A stretch of 64,000 nucleotides of DNA from the NCBI GenBank assembly GCA_032871835.1, contig CM065296.1, positions 54,899,288-54,963,287 on the forward strand. The letters are read 5' to 3'. The notes below the pieces were generated by a model. That model was not told where the DNA came from. It saw nothing but the letters and a program-made list of their open reading frames with translations, and ran no database searches. The DNA comes from Dipteronia dyeriana. Taxonomy: Eukaryota; Streptophyta; Magnoliopsida; Sapindales; Sapindaceae. Below are positions 45,709 through 58,223 of this stretch, piece after piece. Within the stretch, counting starts at the first letter, position 1. Every line of letters starts with the position of its first letter. Both the position numbers and the translations under genes were made by a program.

Positions 45709-48700
45709 TAGGACCATATCATCCTCATATACAATTAGGATAGATATTTTCCTTTCAAAGGATTGTTTAATAAACAGTGTGTAATCAGTTTGACACTGAG
45801 TATACCGATTCTTCTTTACTACTCTTGTAAATCTGTCAAACCATACTCGGGGAGATTAATTGAGACCATACAGTGATTTTTTAAGTTTGCAAACTTCGTT
45901 AGCATTATCATGTGCTTCAAATCCATGAGGGATCTCCATGTAGACCTCTTCTTCTAAGTCTGTATTCATAAAAGCATTTTTGACATCCAACTGTTGAAGT
46001 GGCCAATCCTGGTTTGCTGCCAAGGACAACAAAACTCGAATTGTATTTAGTTTTGCAACCAGAGTGAAAGTTTTCTACTAGTCCATCCCATATGATTGAG
46101 TGAATCCCTTTGCCACTAGATAGGCCTTGTACCTTTCCAAACTTCCATCCGCCTTGTGTTATATTGTGAAAAACCACTTGCAGCCTACAAAGTTCTTCTC
46201 TTTTGGTAGATCTGACAATTCCCAAGTCCAATTAATTTCTAAAGCTTGAACCTCTTCATAAACCGTAAACCTCTATTATGATATGTGGAGGGTTTCTTGA
46301 ATATTGTTTGGGACCTGAAACTAGGTCAAGTTGGTGACTTATGCTCGAAAATTAGGTGTCTGCCCTGCATATGAGATATATTTTGCCATGGGATATAGGG
46401 GACGATTTCTACACTCCCTGGTTCCTTTTCTCTATGCAATAGGTGGATCATCATTAACAAGCCCATTCTCAATATGAACTGGATAAGATAGACGATTACC
46501 TTGAGGATCCTCATTAGAGTATGAGTTCTGTTTGGGTTCCAGGACTTGAGAATTCGGTTTAGCTTAATAAGTGCTTATTCCTCTACTTCTCTTTAAGGTT
46601 TCCTTTTTCTGGTATACACAATCAGCACACTTGTATTTTTGGACTAAGTTTGATTAGGATTTTGAGTAGAAATAGGAGGTAGAGTGTGAATCGGTTCAGG
46701 TATAGGTTTTGGGAGTTGTTTTGTGATGGTTTCAATTGGACTAGAAGACTCAATTGGATTAGCTGACTCGGTTGAAATAAGACGCCGCCACTGATCATCC
46801 CAAAACTAATATTTTTTATGAGTATTCTCCCCATGAATGTTAGTTTTGGTAAAATATGGTTGATATTCAATAAATTTAACATTCAAAGAGTAGTAAATCT
46901 TTTTTGTAACTGGAGAGAAACATTTATATCCTTTTTGCATGAGAGAGTATCCTATAGAAATACATTTAATTGCTCATGGGTCAAACTTACTCCTATTTTG
47001 TTTGAGGACATGAACAAAGGTTGTGCATCCAGAAATCTTTGTGAGGATACTAGAAAGAATCCTAATATTAGGAAAAAATTGGAGAAGAACTTGACATGGT
47101 TTTTCAAAATAAAGAATACGAGATGACATTCTATTAATGAGATAGGCTACAGTAAGGATAGCCTTTCCTAAAAAACTTTTGGGAATATTGGTAGAAACAT
47201 GATAGACCTAGCAACCTCAAGAAGATGTCTATTTTTCCTCTTAGATACCCTATTTTGTTGAGGTTTATCAACACATGAACTTTGATGCGTTATAACCCCC
47301 CCCCCCCCCCCCCTCACTCCGAGAAAATAATCCCCAAGGGTAGAGTTGAATGCTCTTTTCTTTAGATTTTTGTTTGAAATTGGGTCTGGATCATTTTGAG
47401 AATTTTTTTTGAAAATCATATTGACTTTAGATTTTTCTCTCATAATGAATACCAAACAAATTCTAGTTTGATCATCAACAAATATCATTAACCATCTTGC
47501 ATTTGTAATATTATTAACTCTAGATGGTCCTCAAACATCATTGCGAATCATGGAGAATGGATGGGATGGTTTATATTGTTGATTTGGATAAGTGGTGCGA
47601 GTATGCTTAGACAATTGACACACTTGACATTGGAAAAATTTGAGACTTTTATTATTGAACGATGAGAGAAACAATTTCTCAAGATACATATAATTTGGGT
47701 GACCTAATCTATAGTGCAATAACATAATTGCAGTGTCACTATTAGAATTGACTACTGAATTAGGATAAGTGTTACAATGGCTCTTTTGAGAAACACATAC
47801 TTGCTTTTCAGGATACCCAGAAACCTTGAGAATGTAAAGTCCCGAGCACATCTCAGCACTGCTAAACGTCTTCCCAGAATCCAAGTCCGGAAATTCACAG
47901 TGATTAGGGAAAATTTTAGTAACACAATTTAACTCTTTCGTAAGTTTTCTAATTGACTGAAAGTTGCAGTTCAAATTAGGGACCAAAAAGACAGATTGAA
48001 GTGTCAGATTGTTTGATACAATAACTGAACCTGTACCAGCCACTTTTGAAAGGGATCCATCGACTATTCGAACCGAGAAATCACCCTAACATTGACTGTA
48101 TTGAATAAAGATACTTGAATCCCTTGTCAAGTCATCTAAAGCTCCTGAATCTACTATCCAATGACTTAACCTTTCTCGCTATACATTTAAGGCACTTTGA
48201 AAATTACAATTTAGACCAAAGAGCCTATTCCAATTACAGGATTCTGTTGTGACTAGCTGAAAAATTTGTGCAGCATTTCCATCTATATTTTACTGAATGG
48301 GCTGGATTCGAGTGCAATCAGGTTATCATTGTTTGACACCAAATTGATGTGGCTTTCCCTATCACTTGAAGGACGAGATGGCTTCCAATATGCCGGTTTA
48401 CCATGCAATATCCAGCATGTTTCTTTGTTGTGACCTGGTCTACGGCATTGGTCACACCATGGTCTTCCCATTCTTTATTGTTGATCACTGGTGCTTCGTG
48501 TAGCTAGAGTTTAACCAGTATTTTCAATAGTTGATGAGGCAATTGATGACCTTATCATCACCTTTTGCCTACTTTCTTCTTTGCGAACTTCAGAGAAACC
48601 TTCTCAGATGTTTGGAAGCAATTTCGTTCCTAGAATTCTCCCTCTAACTTCATCAAGATTCTGGTTCAATCCTAACAGAAATTTAAAAATCCTCTTCTGC

Positions 48701-49237
48701 TTCACAAACTACCTGAACTTGAATCCATCTTCAGCACACTCCCACTTATGTTCTTCAAACATATCCATTTGATTGAGGACTGTCCCTACCGTAAATCATA
48801 AAGATTACTCTCGATGGCAAACAACTCTGATGTGTTATCATTACTTGAATAGATCTCATTTGCTACATCCCATATCTCTTGTGCAGTTTCATAGAGCAAG
48901 AAATTCTCTCCTATATCATTGTTCATGGAATTTATAAGCCAAGACATTACCATCCTTTATACTTATGGTCTTTCTTTTTGGGTGTCATGACTGCTCCAGT
49001 AAGGTCGTCATCCTTCTCCTTTCCGCAGATATACAACATGTCGGATTGCGACCACGCAAGATAATTATGTCCATTAAACTTATGACCTGTAATAGGGAGA
49101 TAAGGGATATCAGGACCATCGGTTCCTCCATTTTTACTAGTGATAGGAGGCTCTGAGTGTGAGGTAACGCCTGAGGAGATTTACTCTCTATGGTCATCCC
49201 ATACTTGGTTCTGAGAGGTATTTTTGTCTCAGAGAGT
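45709..49237 (-). pseudogene. Copia gag-pol, element 3 (minus strand), truncated in RT
   Basis: Read from 49,237 downward. UBN2-type gag (about 49,200-48,500, broken) leads to zinc knuckle CDQCRRPGHNKETC (48,453-48,412), complete. The protease is near 48,165-48,145 (IVDSGA kept). GAG-pre-integrase includes LLHYRLGHPNYMYLEKLF (near 47,731-47,678). Integrase: MIFVDDQTRICLVFIMREKS (47,488-47,429); near 47,250 PQQNRVSKRKNRHLLEVARS has lost the usual Glu of GVAERKN. An 18-base C run lies at 47,296-47,313. The RT has [24 protein letters not shown] text (near 46,060) and [20 protein letters not shown] (near 45,995-45,935); the active site is YEDD for YVDD (Glu codon at 45,724-45,726). It stops at 45,709 where the copia 2 LTR ends. 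Many stops. Confidence 0.85.
47296..47313. repeat. 18-base poly-C run
   Basis: Eighteen C in a row within an AT-rich element, in the integrase region of copia element 3. It is a likely site of slippage in the genome or in the assembly. Confidence 0.95.
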
Positions 49238-49249
49238 GCTCTGATACCA
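49238..49249 (-). other. Primer-binding site of copia element 3
   Basis: On minus, TGGTATCAGAGCACTCTC follows the LTR end, a perfect match to the usual tRNA-Met site of copia elements. It is the best-preserved primer site in the window. Confidence 0.9.
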
Positions 49250-49499
49250 TGAAGAGATTTATGAGAAAAATAATTCCTTTTCTAATTTCAAAAAAGAATA
49301 AAAGATCATACATACACGGGTAGCAGCACTAGGTCTACTAGAAATCACAGATTATGATTGCCTAGCTAATATAGATAACAATCCCTCTAAACTAGGAACA
49401 ATAAAGAATGAGATTTGGAGAAAGTCAACCAAATCTCATTATGAAAGATACAGCTCCTAAAACCCAGGACTAATTTCTCACAAAATCTCAACGGTAACA
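49250..49499 (-). repeat. 5' LTR of copia element 3
   Basis: On minus it starts TGTTACCGTTGAGATTTTG and ends AATCTCTTCA before the primer site; 250 bp. The right end is chosen for the TG start and is less certain than the left one. The matching 3' LTR is not in the window because the element is cut at 45,709. Confidence 0.6.
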
Positions 49500-50757
49500 T
49501 TACAAAGGCAAAATTACACAAACATCTTGTGAAGTTATACAAACATTGCACTAAGCGGCAACTTTTGCCAAATGATATTCGCCTTGACGAATGGCAAATT
49601 TACCCGATCGGGCTGAGTACCCGGCCTTACCCGGGTAAAACCCGAACATGCCTTACCCGCCACTAGTTAAAGGTTGTCCGGGTTCCTGACCGAGTACCCA
49701 ATTTTGATTTTTTATTTTTGTAACTTTCAAATTCAAAAAAGAAAAAAAAAACAAACTTAACTTTAACTAAACAAACATATTCTCGACCGCCGAACTAGTT
49801 TTATTAAGATTGTTTGATATTGTTTCGCTTTCACCTACTATCAATCTTTAACAATTGTCATTACTTTTGGTTTGCAATATAGTTTTTTCATAATTCTTTA
49901 TCTGGATTTATTTTCTAGTTGGTTCTCTTGAGTTTTTCTTAATAATTGATAAGTTATATAGTTTCATAATCTGATAGATTTTGAATAAAATCGTGCTATC
50001 AAATTTCTTAGGGTAATGTTGATTCATTAAAATAAAAAAAAAATTAAAAAAAGTTGGGCAACCCATTGTTGAGCATTTGGAACTTGGAAGTGTCCATGCT
50101 AAAATTGAAGTCTTTTGTTGAAAGTGTGTATGAAGTTGAAATCGACGATATGCTCAGTGCTCACTGTCTGTTTTGAGAGAAACTTGAGTAAATTGAAGTC
50201 TTTTATTTGTGCAGGTTCCATTCACACCTACTATGAACTATTATTTATTTGAAGTATCAATTTTAATTAAATTAGACTACAATTAATCATATTAATGTAT
50301 TTATTTAGAAAACAAATTTAAAAAAATTCTCAATAAGATTCTTTTAACAAATGTTTTGATTATAATTAAAATTACCCATTAACAATATAATATACTGTAA
50401 ATCAAATAAAATTAAACGAATTAAATCATGAAAAGATATCAAAATGAATCAATAATTGTATTTAATTCAGTCAATGTTACAGGCTACATGTCACATCATT
50501 GTTTTTTTTTCAAAAATTGACAATAAAATACAAAACCAAGTTAAAAAAAATTAATAATTAAAAAAATAATAATAATAAAAAATTATTAAAAGTTAAAAAA
50601 AAAACTGATTAAACCCGGTTAAAATCCGGTTATAGATCCCTGAATACCCGACCGAATCGTTTCAGGCTGGGTATTGGAATTGATCTCTCAAAATCCAGGT
50701 ACCCGATCAGATCCAGGTATACCCAGCCCAGACCCAGGTTTTTACCAACCCTACCAA
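49500..50757. mobile_element. Probable non-autonomous hAT-like element
   Basis: Both ends are dense in CCCGGGTA/ACCCG words in an AT-rich setting: 49,600-49,710 (for example CCTTACCCGGGTAAAACCCG) and 50,600-50,757 (for example AACCCGGTTAAAATCCGG, and a terminal AACCCTACCAACCCC). Subterminal ACCCG-type repeats and a ...GGTTGGTAAAAACC... end are common for plant hAT elements. The middle (49,730-50,590) is AT-rich without coding potential. Exact ends and the 8-bp duplication could not be found. Confidence 0.45.
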
Positions 50758-51185
50758 CCCCTACCCCCTGACTTCGTTGATTAACAGTTAATTAAAAGGT
50801 CTAGAGATAAACAAAAAACATCTTTTTTACAATAATAAATAATTAACATTATAATATATATTGAAACAACCTCAAATATTTCAATAACTATAAATTTATC
50901 AAAATTAAAATTATAAAAGGGCCCTAAAAGTCTTGAAAATCAACATTGCAGAAAACCAAACAAGAAACCTTCAAAGTTCAGTTAACAAGTCTGGGCAATT
51001 TCTTGATCAAATATGTTCTATGGCGTTCCTCTTTGGTGAGCAACATGTGGCATTTGTTTTTTTTTTTTTTCTTTTCAAAATATTTACATAATTTTCTTTT
51101 AGTCCTTACATTTTTTTCTTTTATTCCCATGTCTCCTATAATATCATAAATTAATCAATTTAGTCTATTTGACCGAAACTTTAAC
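50758..51185. other. AT-rich spacer, no gene seen
   Basis: Long A- and T-runs, including a T run of about 19 bases (51,053-51,071). Nothing recognisable; the ORF at 50,946-51,149 is only a translation of AT-rich sequence. Confidence 0.5.
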
Positions 51186-51249
51186 GGCCAAACGTAACTT
51201 AAAGTTTACATTGAGAGTTTTGCCTCTAATAATAGGATATTTAAAAAAA

Positions 51250-51460
51250 AAAATTAACAAACTAGTAGAAAAAGCCTTTAAAAAGATATAAAAGATAACA
51301 AATGAAAAATGTAATTAATTATCTAACTTAAAAAATAATAATAAACTATATATATTACAATAATTCAAGATATAATTAGGGGGACTGACTCAAACCCACA
51401 ACTTCAAGGTGTAGGTATGAAGGGTAAACCACTCGGCTAATCTCGTCGTATCTTAAACAA
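51250..51460 (-). mobile_element. tRNA-derived SINE-like element
   Basis: On the minus strand an A box, TAGCCGAGTGG (51,439-51,429), is followed about 30 bases later by a B box, GGTTTGAGTC (51,396-51,387). These are the internal RNA polymerase III promoter parts of Leu/Ser-type tRNAs. The rest does not fold as a tRNA, and the minus-strand tail ends in a T-run (plus-strand A-run near 51,245-51,255), as in plant Au-type SINEs. Boundaries are approximate. Confidence 0.5.
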
Positions 51461-51939
51461 TATAATCTTAAAAATATTTTGTTGACTCAAAACTTATCGG
51501 TCAAAACGTAACTTAAAGTTAAAATTGAATGTTTTGCCCATAGTAATAGGATGATGTTAAAAGATGTATTTACCCTCCGACTTGTGACATATGCTATTAT
51601 AGTGGAAATTGTGAGATATGTCATTTTTTTTATTGCCTTTTGTGATGATGTCACCAGTTTAATAACTTAAGTTTAAAAGGCAACTATTATAGTGAACTAC
51701 CGAAGTTGCCCCTAAACTTTGTAAAAGACAAGTTTTTGAAATCCTCTGTATCTCTCCGAAAAAACTGTCTGAAAACTTGTATCTATCTCTCTCCAAAAAA
51801 GAAAATTGTCTCGTTCCAGAATCTGCACAAGAAGGTAACTAATATTTATGATCTTGTGTATTATCTTTTTTGTTTTTATGCATTTCCGATATTTTGCATG
51901 TATTTCTGTGTTGTAAGAACATGTATGAACATGTATTAA

Positions 51940-52245
51940 CATTTAATAGATCCGAGTATTTTTCATGTGCGACCGAGAATATGTAAAGAAGAATCGAGCA
52001 TATTTTATATTGTACTGAGGTTTTATATATTTTGAAAAAAACTCGATTATGTGGAAAAATGCTCAATTAGTTTGAAAAAATGCTCGATAATATGAAGAAT
52101 GTTCGGATCCCTTGAAAAAGTTCTCGATCCCTTGAAAAAGTTCTCGATCCCTTGAAAATGTTCTCGATCCCTTGAAAAAATTCTTGATCCATTGAAAAAG
52201 TTATCGATCCATTTGGAAAAAGCTCGATCCCTTACAATAACTTCT
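51940..52245 (+). repeat. Minisatellite at the transposase end of MULE2
   Basis: Clean tandem copies at 52,090-52,240 of a 20-bp unit TTCTCGATCCCTTGAAAAAG (about six copies plus decayed ones). Further left, units read in the other direction (GAATCGAGCATATTTT near 51,990), so the array contains a change of orientation. It is related to the CGATCG array at the other end. Confidence 0.85.
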
Positions 52246-52350
52246 CAACCCGTTTCCAAAATTTGATACTGTTGTCGATCCCTTACACTTAATAAACTTT
52301 TTTAATTCTTAATAATTGTAAACTCAATTTAATTATTTAATTTGTTAAAA

Positions 52351-55121
52351 ATGGTTTGTGATGATGATTTTCACAAGATAATGGATAGGGTGAGATGAGT
52401 CATATCTTACAACGGTCGATGGGAGCAATTACCTGATGGAAGTTAGAGGTTTTTAGGTTTCGATAACCAAGGAATGTATGTGCCAAAGAATATGACTTTG
52501 CGAAGAGCTTGCAATCGTGCAAACCATTGTGAAGTACGATGTCAACAAATACATTGTTGATCTACAATCTATATCAATCGTTCCCGGGACAACGTGTCGC
52601 ACAATTATAAGAAACGACGATGATGTTTTGTTAATGCTGGGGGAAGATAGGGTGATCCCTCAAGTATGTGTTAGTCTAATTGAGAGGGCAACAACAAATG
52701 TGATAGTTGAAGATACCCTTGGTCATGGAAACACCCAACAATTTTGATCGTCAGGGAGAAGCAACCAATAGTTCACAGAAAGAAGTGGAAACAAAGAGCA
52801 GTAAAACATGTGTGGTGTCCCACCGAAAGTAGCTGACCATGGTTATATATACCTAGACCTCAATTGGACGAGTTCTTTGGTTTTCAAATTGAAATGAATG
52901 CTAGGAAGTACAACCACCATTACAATGAGATGTACAATGACATGAATAATGAGCAAAATGAACCGAATTTTGGGCCAATTCATGAAGTGGATAATGAAGC
53001 AAATTTACATTCGATAAATAATATAGAGAACAATGAGGAAGATGAATAATCTGTCCAAACATAAAGATGTTCAAGACATGTACACAGATGTAGTTCCAGT
53101 GCAATAGAAATAGCTGGGACCTCTGAGGTCCAGCCTAATGTAACAGAAGCTTATTCTGACAATGTCATAACGTGGGTAATTTCAGGAGCAGAATCATAAT
53201 CTTTTGGTATGGGTGAAAGTAGGAACTTGGTAAAAGATGAACCAACAAGCATGATATATAAAGGGCAATTTTTTCCTAGTAAAAAGGATTTAAAGAGATT
53301 AGTTGGGCATTTTGCATTGCGGCACAACTTTGAGTGGAAGGTGAAAAGGTCGAACAAGACAACGCTTTATCTGGTTTGTTTGATGGACAACTGTACGTAG
53401 AAGTTAAGAGCGATGAGGAGAGATGAAGCAACATACTTCCGAATAAGAAGTTTTGTCAACGAACACACTTGTCCGTTAGAGGAGATTCACCGCCGCCATA
53501 GACAAGCTAGTGCATCCATAATTGGAGAAGTGGTTGCACCTAGATTGCAACAACAAGATGGTCGACTAATGCATCCTAAGGACATAATCGCCGACATGAA
53601 AACAATGTATGGCATTCAAATCATGTATAGTAAAGCATATCATGCTCTCGATTATGTGTTGTTACTCACCTATGGGGGCAATCACTGCCATCATTCGGTT
53701 ACATGTTGGAAGAAAAAAATCTCAGAACAATCACTGATTTACAGTGCGACGAATATGGTAAATTCCTCTACTTTGTCATGTCGTTTGGTGCCTCACTTAG
53801 AGGATTTTGGAGGTGTTTGCGTCCAGTTATTGATGTTGATGGTACCCATTTAAAAGGAATATTCAGGGGTACAATGTTTGTTGCAACTGCACAATATGGG
53901 AATGAACAGGTTTATCTCATTGCTTTTGGCTACGGTGACTCAGAGAACAACCTATCATGGGAGTGGTTTTTGGATTGCTTGAAAGGTGCCCTTTGCCATA
54001 TAGATGATTTGGTTTTCATTTCTGATTGTCATGCAAGCGTTGTAGTAGAGATTTCTAAAGTGTTTCCTTATGCCACCCATACCACATGTTGATGGCACTT
54101 ATATGAAAATATTAAAAAGCGATGTCACAGAAAAGATGTTACCACAATAATGGACAAAGTAGCCCGAGCGTACACCGGGTTGGAATATAACCGGCACATG
54201 GAAGAGTTATGAAACTTGCACCCGAATGCATATGATTATGTAATTGATGTCGGACCACACAAGTGGTCCCGTGTACACTGCCCCAACAGGAGGTACATGG
54301 TGATGACAACAAATGCTGCAAAAAGTATAAACTCATGCCTGAAATTTGCACGGCAACTGCCTATGTTGACACTGGTAGAGTTCATTGGGAATATGCTACA
54401 ACGTTGGTTTCATGATCGTCATATCGTTGCACAGTCCATGCATCATCAGTTGACTGATGCAACACATCTTGTGATCCTAAAATGCGTGGAGAAGTGCAAT
54501 ATTATGACCGTAAATCCAGTTGACTAGAACAAATTCTCTGGGAAGCGGTCTGTAAAATAGTGGACAGTTGACCTAGCCCGAAAGACCTGCACATGCAACA
54601 AATTCTAAATGGACCAGCTTCCATGTTCTCACACGCTCGCTGCCATAAGGCATATCATACGTTTTATTATACAGTTAATATTACTGCAACGCGAATCACA
54701 TTGTTTTCATTGTTTTTATAGAGACTAAAACATGGATTTCACCTCCCCGTGTGCAAACTTCTACAAGAGACAGACACTTATTGACTCGTACTCGGTCCCT
54801 ATTATATAGGTTGGACATCCTTCCACATGGGTTGTGCAATCTGATATCGCTGAAAGGGTGGTTTTGAATCCAATCTGCAGGAGACAAGCAAGACGCCCGA
54901 GGGCGGGTCGACATATATCGTCTTCAGAGAGGACAACTACACAAAATTGTAGAAGATGTGGACAACCAGGGCATAATTCCAGGATATGTTCTAACCAGGC
55001 TTTGATTAATGAAGGTCCGAGCAGAGTTGTTATTGAGGAATATTGAAGCTAGTGTAGCATCTGTCATACAGTTGGCCACAATAGACAGACTTGCCCGACC
55101 AGATACTCCACCGTGGAATGA
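52351..55121 (+). pseudogene. MURA-type transposase of MULE2
   Basis: Starts with MVCDDDFH at 52,351. The N-terminal part to 52,747 is followed by an acidic linker (52,864-53,049). The DNA-binding domain has LVGHFALRHNFEWKVKRSNK (53,302-53,361) and RHRQAS with VVAPRLQQQDGRL. A frameshift near 53,680 precedes the catalytic core. The core keeps three acidic candidates: Asp in VDGTHLKG (53,838-53,840), Asp in ISDCHAS (54,024-54,026) and Glu in MEEL (54,201-54,206). Stops sit close to these, including TGA at 54,092 and at 54,210. The SWIM finger CTCNKF-MDQLPCSH (near 54,589-54,633) has a stop inside. Zinc knuckle 1, CRRCGQPGHNSRIC (54,949-54,990), is complete; knuckle 2, CSICHTVGHNRQTC, is in another frame (55,056-55,097). 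It is better preserved than MULE1 in the core, but dead. Confidence 0.87.
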
Positions 55122-55335
55122 TTTTAAGTGTTATGATGATAACGTTGTGAAATTTAGTACTCGTATGACTTGTTCAATAACTGAATTTAAATTATAATTA
55201 AATTGGATTTCCATTTACTGTTAAACTTCTGATTTACGATAGTTGAAAAGGAAACAAAAATTAAAGTAAAATTTTTTTCAATGTAAAAAAAATTACAACA
55301 AGATGGTACATGTATAGAAGAATTACTACATAAAA
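55122..55335. other. Gap between convergent genes of MULE2
   Basis: AT-rich, about 215 bp, homologous to the gap in MULE1 (36,308-36,523). It holds the 3' ends of both genes. Confidence 0.5.
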
Positions 55336-58223
55336 CTAAATGGGCCGGGAGTTTGAAAATATCTCAGCTGCCATCTTCTCCCAAATGATCTCCATATCAT
55401 CTTCGGACCAATCGAAATCCTTTATGTTCGCCAAAATATACTCGATCAATCTCAATGTGTGGGGACCACAGTTACCCCTACAGTAGGACACATTAACATG
55501 CGTTAATAAAACAATAATATTTTAAAAACTCAATCTCAAAGTAAATGAAAATAATATGTCTTACGATTTCTTCTGTTATGGGACACGGGTTGCGGACACC
55601 ACGCTGACTGAGAAAGGCCTATTCTTTTTGGGGAACGTCTCACGGTCATGCGATCGTGTTGTATGAAAATCGGCTTGATGCAACATCGAGGGCAAAAACA
55701 AACGCAAAGAGGATACCTGCTGCTTCCGGATATTCATTGCGACATCTTGTCTCCAGGGGTCAACAATGAACATCGTCCCGTGAGTGAGGTCGACAGTCAC
55801 CAATAGACAATGTTGGCGCCCAATGTTGCACGATATTAGGACCTATAAACGTAAAAACGAACGTGTTAGGATGTACAAATCCATTTATAACAAAAAATTA
55901 CAAAACATTTCACATTACCGTGTCAACCTCGTGCCACTGGCGGCTCCAAATCAGGGCACCACAACGCACCGTCATAATGTCCTCATTGGTCCACCAAGAC
56001 CCCAGCACATTCCACCATATCGCGGTGATGTCCCCACGAGCATCACGAGGTATCATTCTTCTCTATTGGACCTCCAGATAAGACTGTACAAACATTTCAT
56101 TGACAAAAAATTAGTATTGTTTTACAAACGAATGTAAAAGCATACGCAATCATGATTTTTTTTGAATACTTACAAAAAATGGTGTATCCAAGATATTGAT
56201 CATCTGGTTGTACGCAGTCGGGAATGCTTGCTGAAGCTTCAGAAGAATATGGAGTCACGCGTCCATATGCTAGGAATATATACACGTAACAAAGTGTTAG
56301 GAGTGTTTCAAATTTAAAACAAACATTATATGGACGACCGATTGAGGCGGTGGAGGGGGATTCTACTGCTCGATCTCCGGAACTGTACGTGTAACAGGCC
56401 CTATATCTCTGGTACGCTGGTGAACCTCACTCTCCGGAACTGCCCCTCCGATATGTGGATCCTTCCTACGACAATTGGTGTTGTCTATCCCCAAAAATAT
56501 CCACATGTCCTATCTTCGGGAGTAAAGTCAGGATAAACACCATGTGGACCATCCCGATACGTATAAATCCTGATGCCGGAAAGCCTGCCGATCAATGCGA
56601 GCAACTCCAGATATTGCTCTTGTCGATCCTCCTCGCTCCTCCTGATAATATCTAGCAACTCCTGGTGCTGCCACTGTTGATAATCCTCCCTCTTCAGGAG
56701 AGCTTCACGTAACTCGTTGAAATGATGTTCCCATAGGGCCTGAATTCATGTCAACATTGTTAGTACTAAAAAACTCAACATGTCACGTTAATAAAAATGA
56801 AACTATCATCTCAACTTACCTCAACATCACGTCCAATGGCTGCATGAGAATCCCATCTAGATGTACCAGGTCTGGTGGTGGTAAACCGAACCCTTCAATG
56901 CCTCACTCATCGAGGAGACGGCTCAGATCCGTCATTGTTCATGGCACTGAAACTCGAACCCGATGGGTCAGAAGCCTCCGTATCACTGCCTTCCCCTCCC
57001 CTACCCTCCTCCTCTGAACCATCTCCATGACCCCCACCGTCAGTAGTCTGATCAGGGACAGACGAAAGGTGAACCCTATCCTCCTCTACATACAGGCTCC
57101 CCCCTCGCTTAGGCTACGAAGTACGGTGCTCCCACCTCAGCTGCTGTGGACATGATTTCCTCCCTCACAAACATCTGAAAACTTAGTTAGAGGAATGTCA
57201 TTGTAAACATAGTAACTAATATAACGATTAACAAATTAAATACCTACCCTAGCATTGAAAATCTTGGGCAGCTTCTTCCCTCTAGGTTGCTTTGTAAACT
57301 CCCACTTCAACATATGAGGAGAAAGTTCTGTAGCCCTTCGGGCACCAAAATCGATGCCCAGTTGGGGGATCACCTCGAAAGTAAATATCTATATCAAAGA
57401 TAAGTACATTTAGAATCCAAAAAATTTAGGCAACGAATTATAAAGTCCATTTTGTAATTCATAGTTCTTACTAAGAGGGCATGCGACAGACCGTAAATGT
57501 TGTACCCCTCAACGGTATGTATAACATCGCCCTGTACCTGCTGGCCTCTCTCCTCACATCGTTGTGGTATCGCATGCTTGAAAGACAAATAGAATGCCTA
57601 TATATTTGGGCACCCCATGGGAAAGCATCGAAGGCAGTGAGGTCCTCCACCAACCGAAACTGCCAAACTGGAATCTTAAATCTCTTGTCCACCCCCATCA
57701 ATATCCAGTTGAACAAGTATATGAGGCACAACTTTATAGCATCGTACATCTTCTAAAACTCTCCCAGGGTAAGAACAACCCTTAAATCCTCCAACGATAC
57801 CTTATCGGCTTTACGAAAGTACTGCTGATGTACGTCATTCTTTACTGCAGCATACAAACCAGCGTCCGGTATACGTCCAAAACATAATCCAGTGATGAGG
57901 CAAAATTCCACCTTCAAAAACCTCACCACCTGGTTCCCTAACAGGAACCGTATCTCATTTGTTGGTCCGTCATGGTCCAACTCCCAAAACAACAGCTGAT
58001 GGATAACATCACCAGATAACTTCATCTCCTGGTGCATCGACATGAAATGCCCGAAATAGGACGCCATGAACCGACGCTGATCCTCAACAGCAAAATGTTC
58101 TGGGACCTGGTGCAATGCATCGTTTATGCGTGCGAGGGTTTCAAAATGGTCGTGTCCAGTCAATTTTCCCTTGAACCAATCTCCCTCTAGAGTTTTAAGG
58201 AAATCCTTCAACCTGCTCCTCAT
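55336..58223 (-). pseudogene. DUF1985-Ulp1 (SUMO-protease-like) gene of MULE2
   Basis: Starts at the ATG at 58,223, right after an acceptor. The first exon has an open DUF1985 stretch of 156 codons (58,223-57,756) with HFAVEDQRRFMASYFGHFMS and KVEFCLITGLCFGRIPDAGL, then a stop and VDKRFKIPVWQFRLVEDL (near 57,690-57,640). The next exon (about 57,390-57,248) has GARRATELSPHMLKWEF. An acidic Gly/Ser-rich linker follows near 57,090-56,920. Protease exons mirror those of MULE1, with His in GRQHCLLVTVDL (near 55,820-55,785; the following Trp is Cys), Asp in FIVDPWRQDV (near 55,765-55,735) and Cys in GNCGPHTLRL (near 55,480-55,450). There are fewer stops in the DUF1985 part than in MULE1. Confidence 0.75.

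Noticed and set aside
51387..51440. tRNA gene on minus strand
   Set aside because: A and B boxes are present, but no acceptor stem or anticodon arm could be drawn; SINE-like is a better fit.
51590..51700. Target duplication for MULE2 based on CTATTAT
   Set aside because: The word occurs twice on the left (near 51,593 and 51,682) and once on the right (59,561), so no unique pair can be chosen.
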